A stretch of 61,359 nucleotides of DNA from Siphonobacter sp. BAB-5405 (lineage in GTDB: Bacteria; Bacteroidota; Bacteroidia; Cytophagales; Spirosomataceae). A program made the translations under genes and the position numbers. Below, in pieces: positions 47,001-55,447 of the stretch (its first letter is position 1; each line of letters starts with the position of its first letter). The stretch is from contig NZ_NJAG01000008.1 in the NCBI RefSeq assembly GCF_002872335.1, forward strand, positions 1-61,359. Reading direction: 5' to 3'. The notes beneath the pieces were generated by a model. The model was not told the DNA's origin. It ran no database searches and saw only the letters and a list, made by a program, of their open reading frames with translations.

Positions 47001-47347
47001 ACAGTAACTATTTCTCGCATACGGCCCGTTTTCGTTTGAACTGGATTTCAGCTAAGGGCTTCACCATCAACCCGGACGTAGCCAATACGCTGTATACGGG
47101 TCTGGGTGCCGGCTACGACCGGAGTTTTACGCTGTTCAATCTGGGCGTAGGGCAGAAGATCCTGAAAGATCAACGCGGTGAAATTCGTCTGACGATTTTC
47201 GACTTGCTCAATCAAAACAACAGCATCAGCCGGAATACGACGGAAACGTACGTGGAAGATACCCGCACGCTGGTGTTAAGCCGGTACTTTATGCTAACGT
47301 TCACGTATAACCTTCGAAACTTCAGAGGAGCCGTGGCGAAAAAGTAG
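44009..47347 (+). CDS. Large TonB-dependent-type outer-membrane barrel with two regulatory domains
   Basis: An 1112-aa outer-membrane protein. A signal peptide ends near AWAQ (residue 22). Two carboxypeptidase-regulatory-like domains (about 24-108 and 184-272) are joined by a Pro/Thr-rich linker. A plug-like segment (DANVEDLVTKMPGITMENG, residues about 308-326) comes next, then a barrel ending in MLTFTYNLRNFRGAVAKK. A Gly-rich insert (about 447-490, dominated by GGGGNRGGG repeats) lies in an external loop. It could transport a substrate or act in adhesion; no partner gene reveals the ligand. Confidence 0.88.
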   Translation: MKTNHYLSLLIATLSFSQAWAQEGAISGRVTQPTQKPVSEAKVVLLQPADSTKRLTSQTDTAGRFLFRGLEQGPAYRIRVAKANFQAREVEIAPLRAQVDVGAVTLSPVTTTAVADTIRPATTQPNPTLPSNTPILPADMSRQAGTATPAVRDTLPPTARPATQPVPTTPSTQATTEPGVNGTELRGRVTDKNDGSVLFGVTVLLINASDSTKRSGTTTDAEGRFAFPNLSRGSYRLRLSNIGYNTEQIQVRPFNNVLDLGTLPLSSNSRNLKEVTVKGMQERVEQKADTLIYNADAYKVTKDANVEDLVTKMPGITMENGTIKAQGQDVKRVLVDGREFFGDDASLALKNLPSEVVDKIQVFDRLSDQSQFTGFDDGNAERTINITTRSGKNNGQFGKVYAGYGTDNRYSAGGNINFFNGARRISLIGLSNNINQQNFAMQDLLGALGSGGGGNRGGGNFGGNRGGGGGGNRGGGGGGGFGGNSAGNFLVGQQGGITSTNAIGLNYTDNWSSKVKVTGSYFFNNARNRSETTLSRTSFATGGNGQIYDQNSQSSNNNNNHRANLRLEYQISKRSSLIWTPRISVQNNNSSSTVEGATRESETGAQISQTSTRNTAQSNGYNFGQNLLFRHQFAKPGRTISVGLGTTLNANNRNGLLNSENRYARRNGVDSLALIRQQSETETNSNTWNANVNYTEPLSKMSQLQLSYNGSITNSKSNKETYDYNEATQGYTSLNSILSNRFDNQYSTNRAGLSYRLRSQKGFLSAGVDYQLADLSGNQLFPRTFSVDKTFQNWMPNMDVNYKFTQTKNLRFNYRTSTNAPSITQLQNVFDNTNPLFISSGNPNLKQEYSHTLSLRYNSTNVAKSVNFFGGIFATFTANNITNATVIANRDTTLTEGVLLTRGSQYSRPVNLQGYRNLRAFMNLGLPIQSIKSNLNLNGGVNYSRTPGLINEVESFSNNFAINGGAVLSSNISENLDFSVSYSGAYNIIRYTIQPQQNSNYFSHTARFRLNWISAKGFTINPDVANTLYTGLGAGYDRSFTLFNLGVGQKILKDQRGEIRLTIFDLLNQNNSISRNTTETYVEDTRTLVLSRYFMLTFTYNLRNFRGAVAKK

Positions 47348-47372
47348 GTGCTTGAACGAATAATGAATAGCG

Positions 47373-47407
47373 AAGGCTTTCCCTGCGAGGGGAAAGCCTT
47401 TCTTTTT
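47373..47407 (+). terminator. Terminator of the large barrel gene
   Basis: AAGGCTTTCCC and GGGAAAGCCTT form a stem with a 6-nt loop followed by TCTTTTT, 26 bp after the stop. Confidence 0.85.
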
Positions 47408-47679
47408 GATAGAAATACATGTTTCGGCTTTAGTCAGTCCATTTAAACTAGAAGGTGATGGAGTATTGAAAAAAGCACACTTCACTGGAAACCTCTCTGA
47501 ATCGTATCTGAATACAGGAAAATAGTAGTAATTATTCATTTAAATTTTTAAAGAAAATTAGGCCTTTTTAGTTATATTAATATGAATTTTTATAGAAGCT
47601 AAGTTACATTTTATTACCTCAATTGATATAAGGCCGGATTTCCCCCATACTTAGTTCTGCACCCCTAACTAGCGTACGT
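47408..47679. other. AT-rich upstream region of the GLPGLI gene
   Basis: No gene; no clear promoter match. It contains the long AT-rich run expected of a regulatory region. Confidence 0.3.
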
Positions 47680-48429
47680 ATGAAAATGATTTTATGTTTT
47701 ATCGGTTTGTTGAGCAACGGTTTGTATGCTCAATCTCAGGTAGGCATTATAAACTATCGTCAATTGGAAAATCAGCCCTTAGATCCCGGCTATTCGGGAA
47801 ATGGAACGCTAATAATTACTAAGACAAGCTCTTTCTATACCGAAAAAAGTTTATTAGCAGATAAAGAAGGCGAAGAGATTAAAGATCAAGTCAACATTTC
47901 CACTATATATGGCAAATCTTCCAATAATGAAATAGATCAGTTTTATCTGGATTTTTCAAAACGACAGGTACTGTCTAATGAGCGAATTCTATCTCAATTT
48001 TTTCCAGTAAAAGATACCCTGTTAAAACCCCAATGGAAGATAAGTACTGAAAAGCGAAAAATTGGTGGATATGATTGTCTGAAAGCCGTCGGGATGGTGA
48101 GAAATCGAACGTATACCGCCTGGTTCACGCCAGCCATACCCGTGAGTGCAGGTCCCTGGAAACTATGGGGATTGCCCGGACTTATTCTGGAAGCCACCTC
48201 CACTGATGGAGCCGTGAAGTTTCTCTTTCAATCCCTACAACTGACCCCCAATGGACCGACGCTTAACCCACCTAAATTCCGTAAAAAACCAGTTACTCTT
48301 GCTCAGTTTATCGCCTACCGAAAAGAACGCTTACGCCAAATGAAGAAGATGGATCTGGGGAGTAATTTTAAAGAAGTAGGAGGGCTTACGGAAATCAATA
48401 CGTTTAGTGTCGAGAATTTTCCCAATTAA
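47680..48429 (+). CDS. GLPGLI family protein
   Basis: A 249-aa periplasmic protein with signal MKMILCFIGLLSNGLYAQ. The diagnostic GLPGLI signature is visible in PWKLWGLPGLILEATS (around residues 166-181), defining the family (TIGR01200, Bacteroidota-specific). The protein is beta-rich and its biochemical role is unknown. It sits 6 bp upstream of an outer-membrane barrel, the partner that GLPGLI proteins usually accompany, so the two may act together at the outer membrane. Confidence 0.92.
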   Translation: MKMILCFIGLLSNGLYAQSQVGIINYRQLENQPLDPGYSGNGTLIITKTSSFYTEKSLLADKEGEEIKDQVNISTIYGKSSNNEIDQFYLDFSKRQVLSNERILSQFFPVKDTLLKPQWKISTEKRKIGGYDCLKAVGMVRNRTYTAWFTPAIPVSAGPWKLWGLPGLILEATSTDGAVKFLFQSLQLTPNGPTLNPPKFRKKPVTLAQFIAYRKERLRQMKKMDLGSNFKEVGGLTEINTFSVENFPN

Positions 48430-48435
48430 ATCATC

Positions 48436-51080
48436 ATGCGAATCCTGCTATTGGTGGGAGGCTTCCTGTTCCTGCTTAGTCACGCTTTCGGTCAAGTTAG
48501 CATTCGCGGAAACGTTTCTTCCACCGCTGGGCAGCCACTGGTGGGCTGTGTAGTTCTTGTATCGAAGGCAGATTCAAGCATTCTCGCGTACACGACTACC
48601 GATGAAAAGGGTTGGTATGTACTGGAAATGGACCCGGATACCACGCACGTACTCCTCACCATTAATAACCTGGGTTACGTCAGTCAAAGCCGTTGGGTTT
48701 CGGCTGAATCGCAGTCGCTGGATTTTGTGCTGGAAAAGGAGCCCGTTGATTTAAAACCAGTCCTTGTGAAAGGTGAGTTACTGCCCATTCGCGTTCGGGA
48801 AGATACTACGATTTTTACGGTACAGAAATTCGCGGATGGCTCGGAGCGAGTACTGGAAGAACTACTTAAAAAACTTCCGGGTATTCGGGTAGATGAAAAT
48901 GGAGGGATCTCATTTAAAGGCAAACCCATTGAAAAAATACTGCTCGAAGGCGATGAATTTTTTTCGAAGAATTACCATCTGCTTTCGAAAAACCTCTCTG
49001 CCCAATTACTCGGTACAATAGAGGCGATTGAAAATGCTTCGGATACACCCTTGCTGAAAGGCATTGAACGTTCGGATAAAACCGTACTCAATGTTAAACT
49101 CCGGGAAGATCGCCGCAAAGTAATTTTTGGTACAGCCGATGTAGCTGCTGGTCTGACCCAACGCTACGAAGTCCGAGCCAATGTATTTTCGCTGATAGAT
49201 CGCCTGAAACTGGGTGTGATTGGAACGGCCAACAATACCGGACGAAACCCCATACCAGAAGTTACCTACGATTTAGGAAAAGAAGAAAATGAATCGTCTC
49301 CCGTACAGGATAGTAATCCAGGCCAAGTCCTGATTCAAAAACCCGGCTTCACTGTGCCAGGGATAGCCGCTGAACGGTTTAATCAAAACCGGGTGGGGTT
49401 GGGAGCCGCTAATGTGACCCTGACGATCAGTCCCAAGGTTAAGATGAAAGCGTTTACGTATCGGCTTGGTGATAGAAATCCGCAACAAATCATCAACCGA
49501 TATACGTATGTACTGGAACAGTCCCCGCTAATTATACAGGATACCCAGCAACTCGAAACACGTCCCCGCTTGCAGGTGAGTCAGATGGCTCTGGAATATA
49601 TGCCTTCAACCACAACCCGCTGGAAGTGGGAGGGCAACTGGCAAACCGAGCGGATCAACTCGGCCTTTGACATTACCTCATCCAATCCAGCGTTTACGGA
49701 ACAATTGCAGCAGAAAATGTTCTCCCGCCAGGAGGGCATGCAACAGCAACTTGGTTATATTCACCGGTTTCCGGGTAGGCGAGCCCTGACGGTAGATGCC
49801 TACTTTCAGCAGCAAAATCGGCCCCAGGAACTACGCATACGCTCCGATCGCTTCAAAGCTTTTTTTCCGGAAAATACGGGGGAAATTACCCAGTCTGTTG
49901 CCAATCAACGGCAAATCTGGGCCTTACAATCTCGCTGGATGGGAGCCTGGGGTGACAGACGCAAGTATGCCTTCAACGCCAATTTTTCGGATCTACGGGA
50001 ATCGCTGTCTTCCAGGCTGTTGTCCCAGGCTCAAACTATTGAAAATGCCGACTACCAAAATGAACTCGCGTATCGTAAGAAACACGGCTCCCTAGAAGCC
50101 CAGACAACGTTGCCGTGGGGTAAACTGGAGTTCTTTCTGGGGGCGTCGGTTCACCTCGTGCAGCTACAGGCGTCTGGAGAAGAGACCACTTTCCGATACC
50201 TCAACCCCATGGCAGGGCTTACGTTTCGCATCAATCAGGACACGAAGCTGGGGGCTTTCTATGGTCGTAATCAGAGCCAGCCTAGCAGTACAAACCTAAT
50301 GAATGGCTATGTACTGAGCAGCTATCGTTCGTTTCAACGGGGATATGCCGGGTGGAATCGTCTTAAGACCAGCTACTTTGTTCTGAATTTTTCAAATACA
50401 GACTGGCTGCATCAGTTTTCAATGCATACTAATTTTACCTACGCTTCCGAAAAATCGCCGTACATCCAGCGAGTAGGTGTGAATGATCAGTTTACATTTA
50501 ATAGCCTGATACCAACCCCCTTTCCAAACGATTCCTATGAGCTGGCAACCGACCTGAGTAAATACCTTCCGGTACTCCAGTTGAATACTAACGCCCGACT
50601 CAGTGCCGGATGGAATTCGTACCAAAGTATGGTGAATACCAATATTCTAAATCGGGGGGCAGTTCGGTCACTGCAGGGTAAACTGGTGGTACGAACGGCC
50701 TTTGACGGAATGATCAATCTGGAAGCTGGGTACGAAGTTTTGTGGTCAGACGTCCGGGAAACGGGCGTTTCGCTAGGGTATAATCGTTTGTCAAAACCGA
50801 TCGTTGCGTTGAAGATGAATCCTTCAAAAGTCTGGTTTTTTATTTTGACTTCAGAATGGACTCATCTGAAGACCGATGCGATGCAGAATCAATTCTATTT
50901 TCTGGATGGACTCATTCGATTTTACCCCCTAATCGGAAATTTTCGCTTGAACTGGTTGGTAAGAATTTACTGAATAGCCCTAATGCCACGTACAGTCAGC
51001 TAACCAATTATCTCATTAGTCAGTCCACCTATCAACTAATGCCTCGCTACGTCATGCTACGGGCTGATTTTCAATTTTAA
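48436..51080 (+). CDS. TonB-dependent-type outer-membrane protein, frame broken near C-terminus
   Basis: The signal MRILLLVGGFLFLLSHAFGQ is followed by a carboxypeptidase-regulatory-like domain (about 22-105), a plug-like part (VLEELLKKLPGIRVDENGGI) and a barrel. As read, the frame ends at 50973. The C5 run at 50925-50929 appears one C short: with six C the frame continues as FYPPNRKFSLELVGKNLLNS and ends at 51080 with VMLRADFQF, a terminus typical of barrels (881 aa). It is 6 bp downstream of the GLPGLI gene. The barrel end is thus probably intact in the organism. Confidence 0.85.
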
Positions 51081-51086
51081 ATAGTC

Positions 51087-51347
51087 TTACTCTAGGCAAA
51101 TTGGAGTCCCTACCCGAATTTCCGATTGATCAGATGGGAAATAAAGCTTGAAAACCTGTGGAAAGCCAAGTTGTTGATGACGCTCCGCTAAACACCAACA
51201 ACGGCGGAGAAAAGCTTTATTCAGCACCGCCAGTCCCAAATAGTTGGTAGAAGAATGAGGAGACGTAATAGCTTGCGGGAAATCAAGAGCTTTGACCGAT
51301 GTCCGAGATTCTGACTTTACTAGTAGAATGTATCTTAAGAATGATAG
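51087..51347 (-). other. Start-less open frame, possible gene remnant
   Basis: 86 codons are open on the minus strand between an in-frame TGA (51348-51350) and the stop at 51087, ending with FPSDQSEIRVGTPICLE. The encoded sequence looks protein-like, but there is no ATG, and it overlaps the plus-strand gene at 51299. It may be a decayed gene end or chance. Confidence 0.3.
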
Positions 51348-51535
51348 TCAGGGAATTGCTATGCAATGTGCCCGTAGGTACCCTGCGATGGCTTTTTTTT
51401 CGTGTAGGTCTGCGAAGCAATCGGGCGTGGATGGATTTTATAGCGGATGACTTTACGAATGCTATTTTGGCAATAATCCTCTTCGTAGCCTGGATGATTT
51501 ATATCCTTACGTATCAAAATGGAAACGTTCCTTGA
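51299..51535 (+). CDS. Small membrane protein, hypothetical
   Basis: A 78-aa protein with two hydrophobic stretches, one in the N-terminal half (MSEILTLLVECILRMIV) and a clear helix near the C-terminus (AILAIILFVAWMIYIL). It also has a basic patch between them. I recognise no family. It lies 31 bp before another small membrane protein on the same strand. Confidence 0.55.
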   Translation: MSEILTLLVECILRMIVRELLCNVPVGTLRWLFFRVGLRSNRAWMDFIADDFTNAILAIILFVAWMIYILTYQNGNVP

Positions 51536-51565
51536 ACATCTTTGCAGGAATAATGTCACCGTATC

Positions 51566-51871
51566 ATGTGGAAAACCCTGCCCTCGTATCTGCTCCTGGC
51601 AAGTGTATCGCTGCTTTTTGTGTTTGGACTGTTAACGGGTTATGACTTGTACCAATCCTATCAGGACGAAGCGACCTACACTCGGCTGTATACAAATCTC
51701 GCCGATTATCGTAACCGAAGTGTATTGATTATTGGGTTGGTTGGAAGTGGATTACTGATTTTCAAATATTGGACTTACGCTCCCAAACGCGTCACGCTAC
51801 TGGTGTACCTGGCTTTGCTGGTGGCTACGATGATCGTAGTTCTGATGGGTCCGGAACGCCAGCCGATCTAA
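51566..51871 (+). CDS. Three-helix membrane protein, hypothetical
   Basis: A 101-aa protein with three predicted transmembrane helices (about 6-27, 50-67 and 77-96). An N-terminal Tyr-rich segment (YDLYQSYQDEATYTRLYTN) separates the first two. No recognised domain. It converges with the RDD gene at 51887 and may share the upstream promoter with the gene at 51299. Confidence 0.65.
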   Translation: MWKTLPSYLLLASVSLLFVFGLLTGYDLYQSYQDEATYTRLYTNLADYRNRSVLIIGLVGSGLLIFKYWTYAPKRVTLLVYLALLVATMIVVLMGPERQPI

Positions 51872-51886
51872 TCTGATTCCGGCTTT

Positions 51887-52621
51887 CTATACACTTTCCC
51901 GTACCGCCAATACGGTATGATCCTGTAAAAGCGTAGTGAGAAAAACCCAATCGTCGAGGTCGGTTTGAATTCCTGTAACGTCTTTTACCCGTTGGGCAGT
52001 CATGGCCAGCAGATCGAACGTATGGTGTTGCTGCGTTTTGCGAAGTACCCGGCGAATGGTGTTCAGATCACGGTCGGAAAGTAGTAAAGCCTGCGGAAAA
52101 ATCACCTGGTACTCAGGATGGTCTTCCTGGGTGAGTTCTTCCAGTCGTACGGGTGGCCGCAATTTTACCACGGCTGTTTTGGCAGCCCGGTCACCTAGCC
52201 GTTGACCTTGGTAGATGGCCATGGTAATCAAACCCACCAGTCCCGAAAAAATCCAGATGTCGAGCATTCTAAGTAGCCATCGCAGAAAGTAATCACCCAC
52301 GCCGGCGGGTGTACCGTTGAGGCGTACGACCCGAAGTCCCAGTACCCGTTTACCTACCGACTGGCCGTTCATAAAGATTTCCGACAGTAAACTGTAACTC
52401 ATGACGGGTAGAGCAATCACCAGCATATAGATGGAGAATAGAACACTCGTATTCTCTACAATGGTGGTCAGATAACTGCTGAAGAGCAAAGAACCCAGAA
52501 TCAACCACGCTCCCATAATCACGAGATCAATAAGAAAAGCCAGAATTCGGTCGCCAATGCTGGCGGGCAGAAATTCCAGCGTAACATTCTGGGTCGTTTG
52601 GATGGATAAATGCGTAGACAT
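51887..52621 (-). CDS. RDD family membrane protein
   Basis: A 244-aa protein starting MSTHLSIQTTQNVTLEFLPA; an in-frame start at 52660 is possible. The RDD domain (about 18-150) has ASIGDRILAFLIDLVIMG, GQSVGKRVLGLRVVRLNG and a third helix with RWLLRMLD. A soluble C-terminal tail (about 160-244) has no recognised domain. It is divergent from the SpoIIM gene, an association usual in Bacteroidota: RDD, SpoIIM, DUF4129, DUF4350, MoxR and DUF58 genes are commonly grouped. Confidence 0.88.
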   Translation of the reverse strand: MSTHLSIQTTQNVTLEFLPASIGDRILAFLIDLVIMGAWLILGSLLFSSYLTTIVENTSVLFSIYMLVIALPVMSYSLLSEIFMNGQSVGKRVLGLRVVRLNGTPAGVGDYFLRWLLRMLDIWIFSGLVGLITMAIYQGQRLGDRAAKTAVVKLRPPVRLEELTQEDHPEYQVIFPQALLLSDRDLNTIRRVLRKTQQHHTFDLLAMTAQRVKDVTGIQTDLDDWVFLTTLLQDHTVLAVRESV

Positions 52622-52793
52622 GGCTGAGTTAGGCAACGGCTGATTCTCGGGAATGGACAAACAGAAAATTCGTTTTTGGGAAACGGTCCGATGAATCCTT
52701 TGGGATTCGCAGCGAATTACGAAAAAGTTTTTGCTATTTTGGCCGATAGCCCGATAGTTTAGTCGCAGTTATCTGGTTTAAGCGGAGAAGCCC

Positions 52794-53753
52794 ATGCGAG
52801 AAGCGGTATTTATTAAGAAAAATAAGGAAAAGTGGAAGTATTACGAAGACCATCGGACCAAGAATCCCGATGAATTATCGGAGCAGTTTATTGAACTGAC
52901 CGACGATCTTTCGTACGCCCGTACGTTCTATCCCGATTCGCCCGTTACCCGCTACCTGAATACGCTGGCAACGCGGTTTCACCAGAAAATCTACGCCAAC
53001 CGTAAGGAAAAAAGCAATCGTTTCGTCCAATTCTGGGCGTACGAGTTACCCTTTCTGTTTTACCAATCGCATCGAACGCTGCTGTATGCCTTTCTGTTCT
53101 TTTTCGCCGCTACGGTGCTGGGTGTTATTTCGACGCTGTACGACGAAAGTTTTGTCCGTTTGATTCTGGGCGATCGGTATGTGAATATGACGCTCGAAAA
53201 CATCCAACGCGGTGATCCGATGGCGGTGTACAAATCCGAGCAAATGACCGTATCCTTTCTCACCATTACAATCAATAACGTACGCGTGGCTTTTGCGGCT
53301 TTCGTATACGGCATTGCCCTTTCCGTAGGAACGGTCTATGTACTGTTTCAAAACGGCGTCATGCTCGGAGCGTTTTTTACGTTTCTGTACCAGCAGGGCG
53401 TCATTCGGGCGGCTCTGCTGACGGTCTGGATTCACGGCACGCTCGAAATTTCAGCCATCATCATTGCCGGTTGTGCGGGGCTGACGATTGGGAATAGTAT
53501 TCTGTTTCCTAAAACCTACTCCCGACTCGAATCTTTCCAGCGGGGAGCCCGTCAGGGGATGAAAATCGCGATCGGCCTGGTTCCCATTTTCATTACGGCG
53601 GGATTCCTGGAAGGCTTCGTAACCCGACAGCCGTTGTACCCGGCCGTTAGTATACTCATCATCGCGGCTTCGGCCTTTTTTATTGGCTGGTATTTCGTCT
53701 GGTATCCGATCCAGCTGAACCGGAGAGCCACCTTGCGACTTCCCCAATCCTAG
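52794..53753 (+). CDS. SpoIIM-family (DUF95) membrane protein
   Basis: A 319-aa protein of the stage II sporulation protein M family; no sporulation is implied. The N-terminal ~85 residues are soluble. Five to six membrane helices follow from LLYAFLFFFAATVLGVISTL. A conserved segment, TVWIHGTLEISAIIIAGCAG, is characteristic. The next gene starts 15 bp downstream, so it heads the operon of 52794-58399. Confidence 0.92.
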   Translation: MREAVFIKKNKEKWKYYEDHRTKNPDELSEQFIELTDDLSYARTFYPDSPVTRYLNTLATRFHQKIYANRKEKSNRFVQFWAYELPFLFYQSHRTLLYAFLFFFAATVLGVISTLYDESFVRLILGDRYVNMTLENIQRGDPMAVYKSEQMTVSFLTITINNVRVAFAAFVYGIALSVGTVYVLFQNGVMLGAFFTFLYQQGVIRAALLTVWIHGTLEISAIIIAGCAGLTIGNSILFPKTYSRLESFQRGARQGMKIAIGLVPIFITAGFLEGFVTRQPLYPAVSILIIAASAFFIGWYFVWYPIQLNRRATLRLPQS

Positions 53754-53768
53754 CCTAAAAACGTACTT

Positions 53769-54629
53769 ATGCGTACCATTCAACTTCGCGAAGAGCGAAA
53801 TTTTAGCGAAATCATTAACGTTACCTTCCAGTTTACCTTTCAAAACCTGCGTACACTGGGGCCCATTCTGCTGTATTTCGCGGCTCCTTTTTCGCTGATT
53901 TCCGGAATCGCTACGGGCTTATACCAATCGCAGCTTTTCAGTTCGGGATTGGGCCTGGCGGGTGCTTCCCGCTTCAGCAATTTCTTCGGCCCTTCGTACC
54001 TGATGAGTATTTTGTTCAGTCTCCTGGCAAGTATTACCATTTCCCTGGTCGTGAGCAGTTATCTGGTACGGTACATGGACAGCGACGAGCCTATTGAGCC
54101 CGCCGAGGTCTGGCGAATCGTACTGCGAAATTTATTACCTACGTTACTTCTGTACGTGATATACGGGTTCTCTTTACTACTGGGCTTTGTCCTGTGTTTT
54201 CTACCGGTAGCATACCCGTATACCACGTTTAGTTTAGGTACGATCAGTCTAGTTCGCGAAGAGCGGCGACCTTCGCAGGCTCTACAACGTTCGCATGAAC
54301 TGGTAACGATGAGCTGGGGTGACGCCCTGACTACCTTCGGTATCCGGATACTGGTCACGTTGGCAGCCAGCTTTTTAGGAGGAATTCTGTCCATTCCCAT
54401 GTATCTGGTCATGTTTCTGCAAACCTTGAAAGTAGTAGGAGATGACCTGCAGTGGGTAACGATGCTTAGTTCGGTAATAGCCGTAACAGGTACGACCATT
54501 CTTTCGGCCCTGGTCGATGTAGCTCTCGGATTTCAGTATTTTTCGCTCGTGGAAAAGAAAGAAGGTATTGGCCTTATGCAGGAAATTGAAGCCATTGGTC
54601 AGCAAAATCGCCGTGACGATGCGTATTAA
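53769..54629 (+). CDS. Multipass membrane protein of the SpoIIM-McrB-like operon
   Basis: A 286-aa integral membrane protein with about six helices after a short soluble N-terminus (MRTIQLREERNFSEIINVTF). An amphipathic segment, VREERRPSQALQRSHELV, precedes the last helices; it resembles the membrane domain found in glycerophosphodiester-phosphodiesterase-type and related proteins, but the identity is uncertain. It overlaps the next gene by 11 bp, so the genes are translationally coupled. The function is not known. Confidence 0.8.
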   Translation: MRTIQLREERNFSEIINVTFQFTFQNLRTLGPILLYFAAPFSLISGIATGLYQSQLFSSGLGLAGASRFSNFFGPSYLMSILFSLLASITISLVVSSYLVRYMDSDEPIEPAEVWRIVLRNLLPTLLLYVIYGFSLLLGFVLCFLPVAYPYTTFSLGTISLVREERRPSQALQRSHELVTMSWGDALTTFGIRILVTLAASFLGGILSIPMYLVMFLQTLKVVGDDLQWVTMLSSVIAVTGTTILSALVDVALGFQYFSLVEKKEGIGLMQEIEAIGQQNRRDDAY

Positions 54630-55347
54630 AGGACTTTACTACTGGCTGATTGCTTGTCTGCTCTGGTTTCCGCTTTCGGGAGCATACGCTCAGAAGGAGG
54701 CTACGGGTGTAGGTAAAAAGGTTCTTCCTGCCGAACCTGCCAGACCAACATTACGGCAACCGCTGCCCGAAGGCTGGAATGAGACTAAAGAGGCCCGCGA
54801 ATACCAGTATGGTCACGATGTGGAACCACCCTCGGGTTTGATCGATGAGCTTTGGCAACGGTTTCTAGCCTGGCTTTTCGATTTTCTCTACAGTACCGAT
54901 ACCCGAAAAAGCCGCGAATGGGTACAAATTCTGTTCATTACGGCCGTGGTTGTATTTGTGCTGTATAAGTTCATGGGGATGGACAAAATGGGCCTGTTCC
55001 AGCGGAAATCGAAACGATCTACGCTTCCTTATTCCCTGATGCAGGAAGACATTCACGCGATTGATTTTCGGGAAGCGATTGACCAGGCGGTTCATCAGCA
55101 CAATTACCGACTGGCCGTACGACTCCTGTACCTGCAAACCCTCAAGACGATGGCCGATCGACAGTTGATTTCCTGGCAAATCAATAAAACCAACCGTACG
55201 TACGTCTATGAGGTGAATCAGCCCGGCTTACGGCCTACATTCGAACATTTGACTTCGTTGTTTGAATACGTCTGGTACGGCGACTTTCCGGTAACGGAAG
55301 AACGGTACCGGGAAATTCAACAGGAGTTTAATGAGTTTAGGGTTTAG
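54619..55347 (+). CDS. DUF4129 domain membrane protein
   Basis: A 242-aa protein. MRIKGLYYWLIACLLWFPLSGAYAQ is a signal peptide, and one transmembrane helix lies at about 101-116 (WVQILFITAVVVFVLYKF). The cytoplasmic C-terminal DUF4129 domain (about 145-240) includes AVRLLYLQTLKTMADRQLISW and a YVWYGDFPVTEERYREI ending. The start at 54619 is preferred to the longer frame from 54568 because it gives the signal peptide and the usual coupling. DUF4129 proteins accompany MoxR-type ATPases. Confidence 0.85.
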   Translation: MRIKGLYYWLIACLLWFPLSGAYAQKEATGVGKKVLPAEPARPTLRQPLPEGWNETKEAREYQYGHDVEPPSGLIDELWQRFLAWLFDFLYSTDTRKSREWVQILFITAVVVFVLYKFMGMDKMGLFQRKSKRSTLPYSLMQEDIHAIDFREAIDQAVHQHNYRLAVRLLYLQTLKTMADRQLISWQINKTNRTYVYEVNQPGLRPTFEHLTSLFEYVWYGDFPVTEERYREIQQEFNEFRV

Positions 55348-55447
55348 TGTTTTCAGTTAGGTAGTTGTACTAACTCCATAGGAACCACATATTGGTAATT
55401 TGAGGGGCAAATCTAGGTTCCCTCCGATTTATAACGTTTTTCCGTTC

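Noticed and set aside
52794-53753. Sporulation gene
   Set aside because: The SpoIIM family name reflects sequence family only; this phylum does not sporulate and the neighbours are not sporulation genes.
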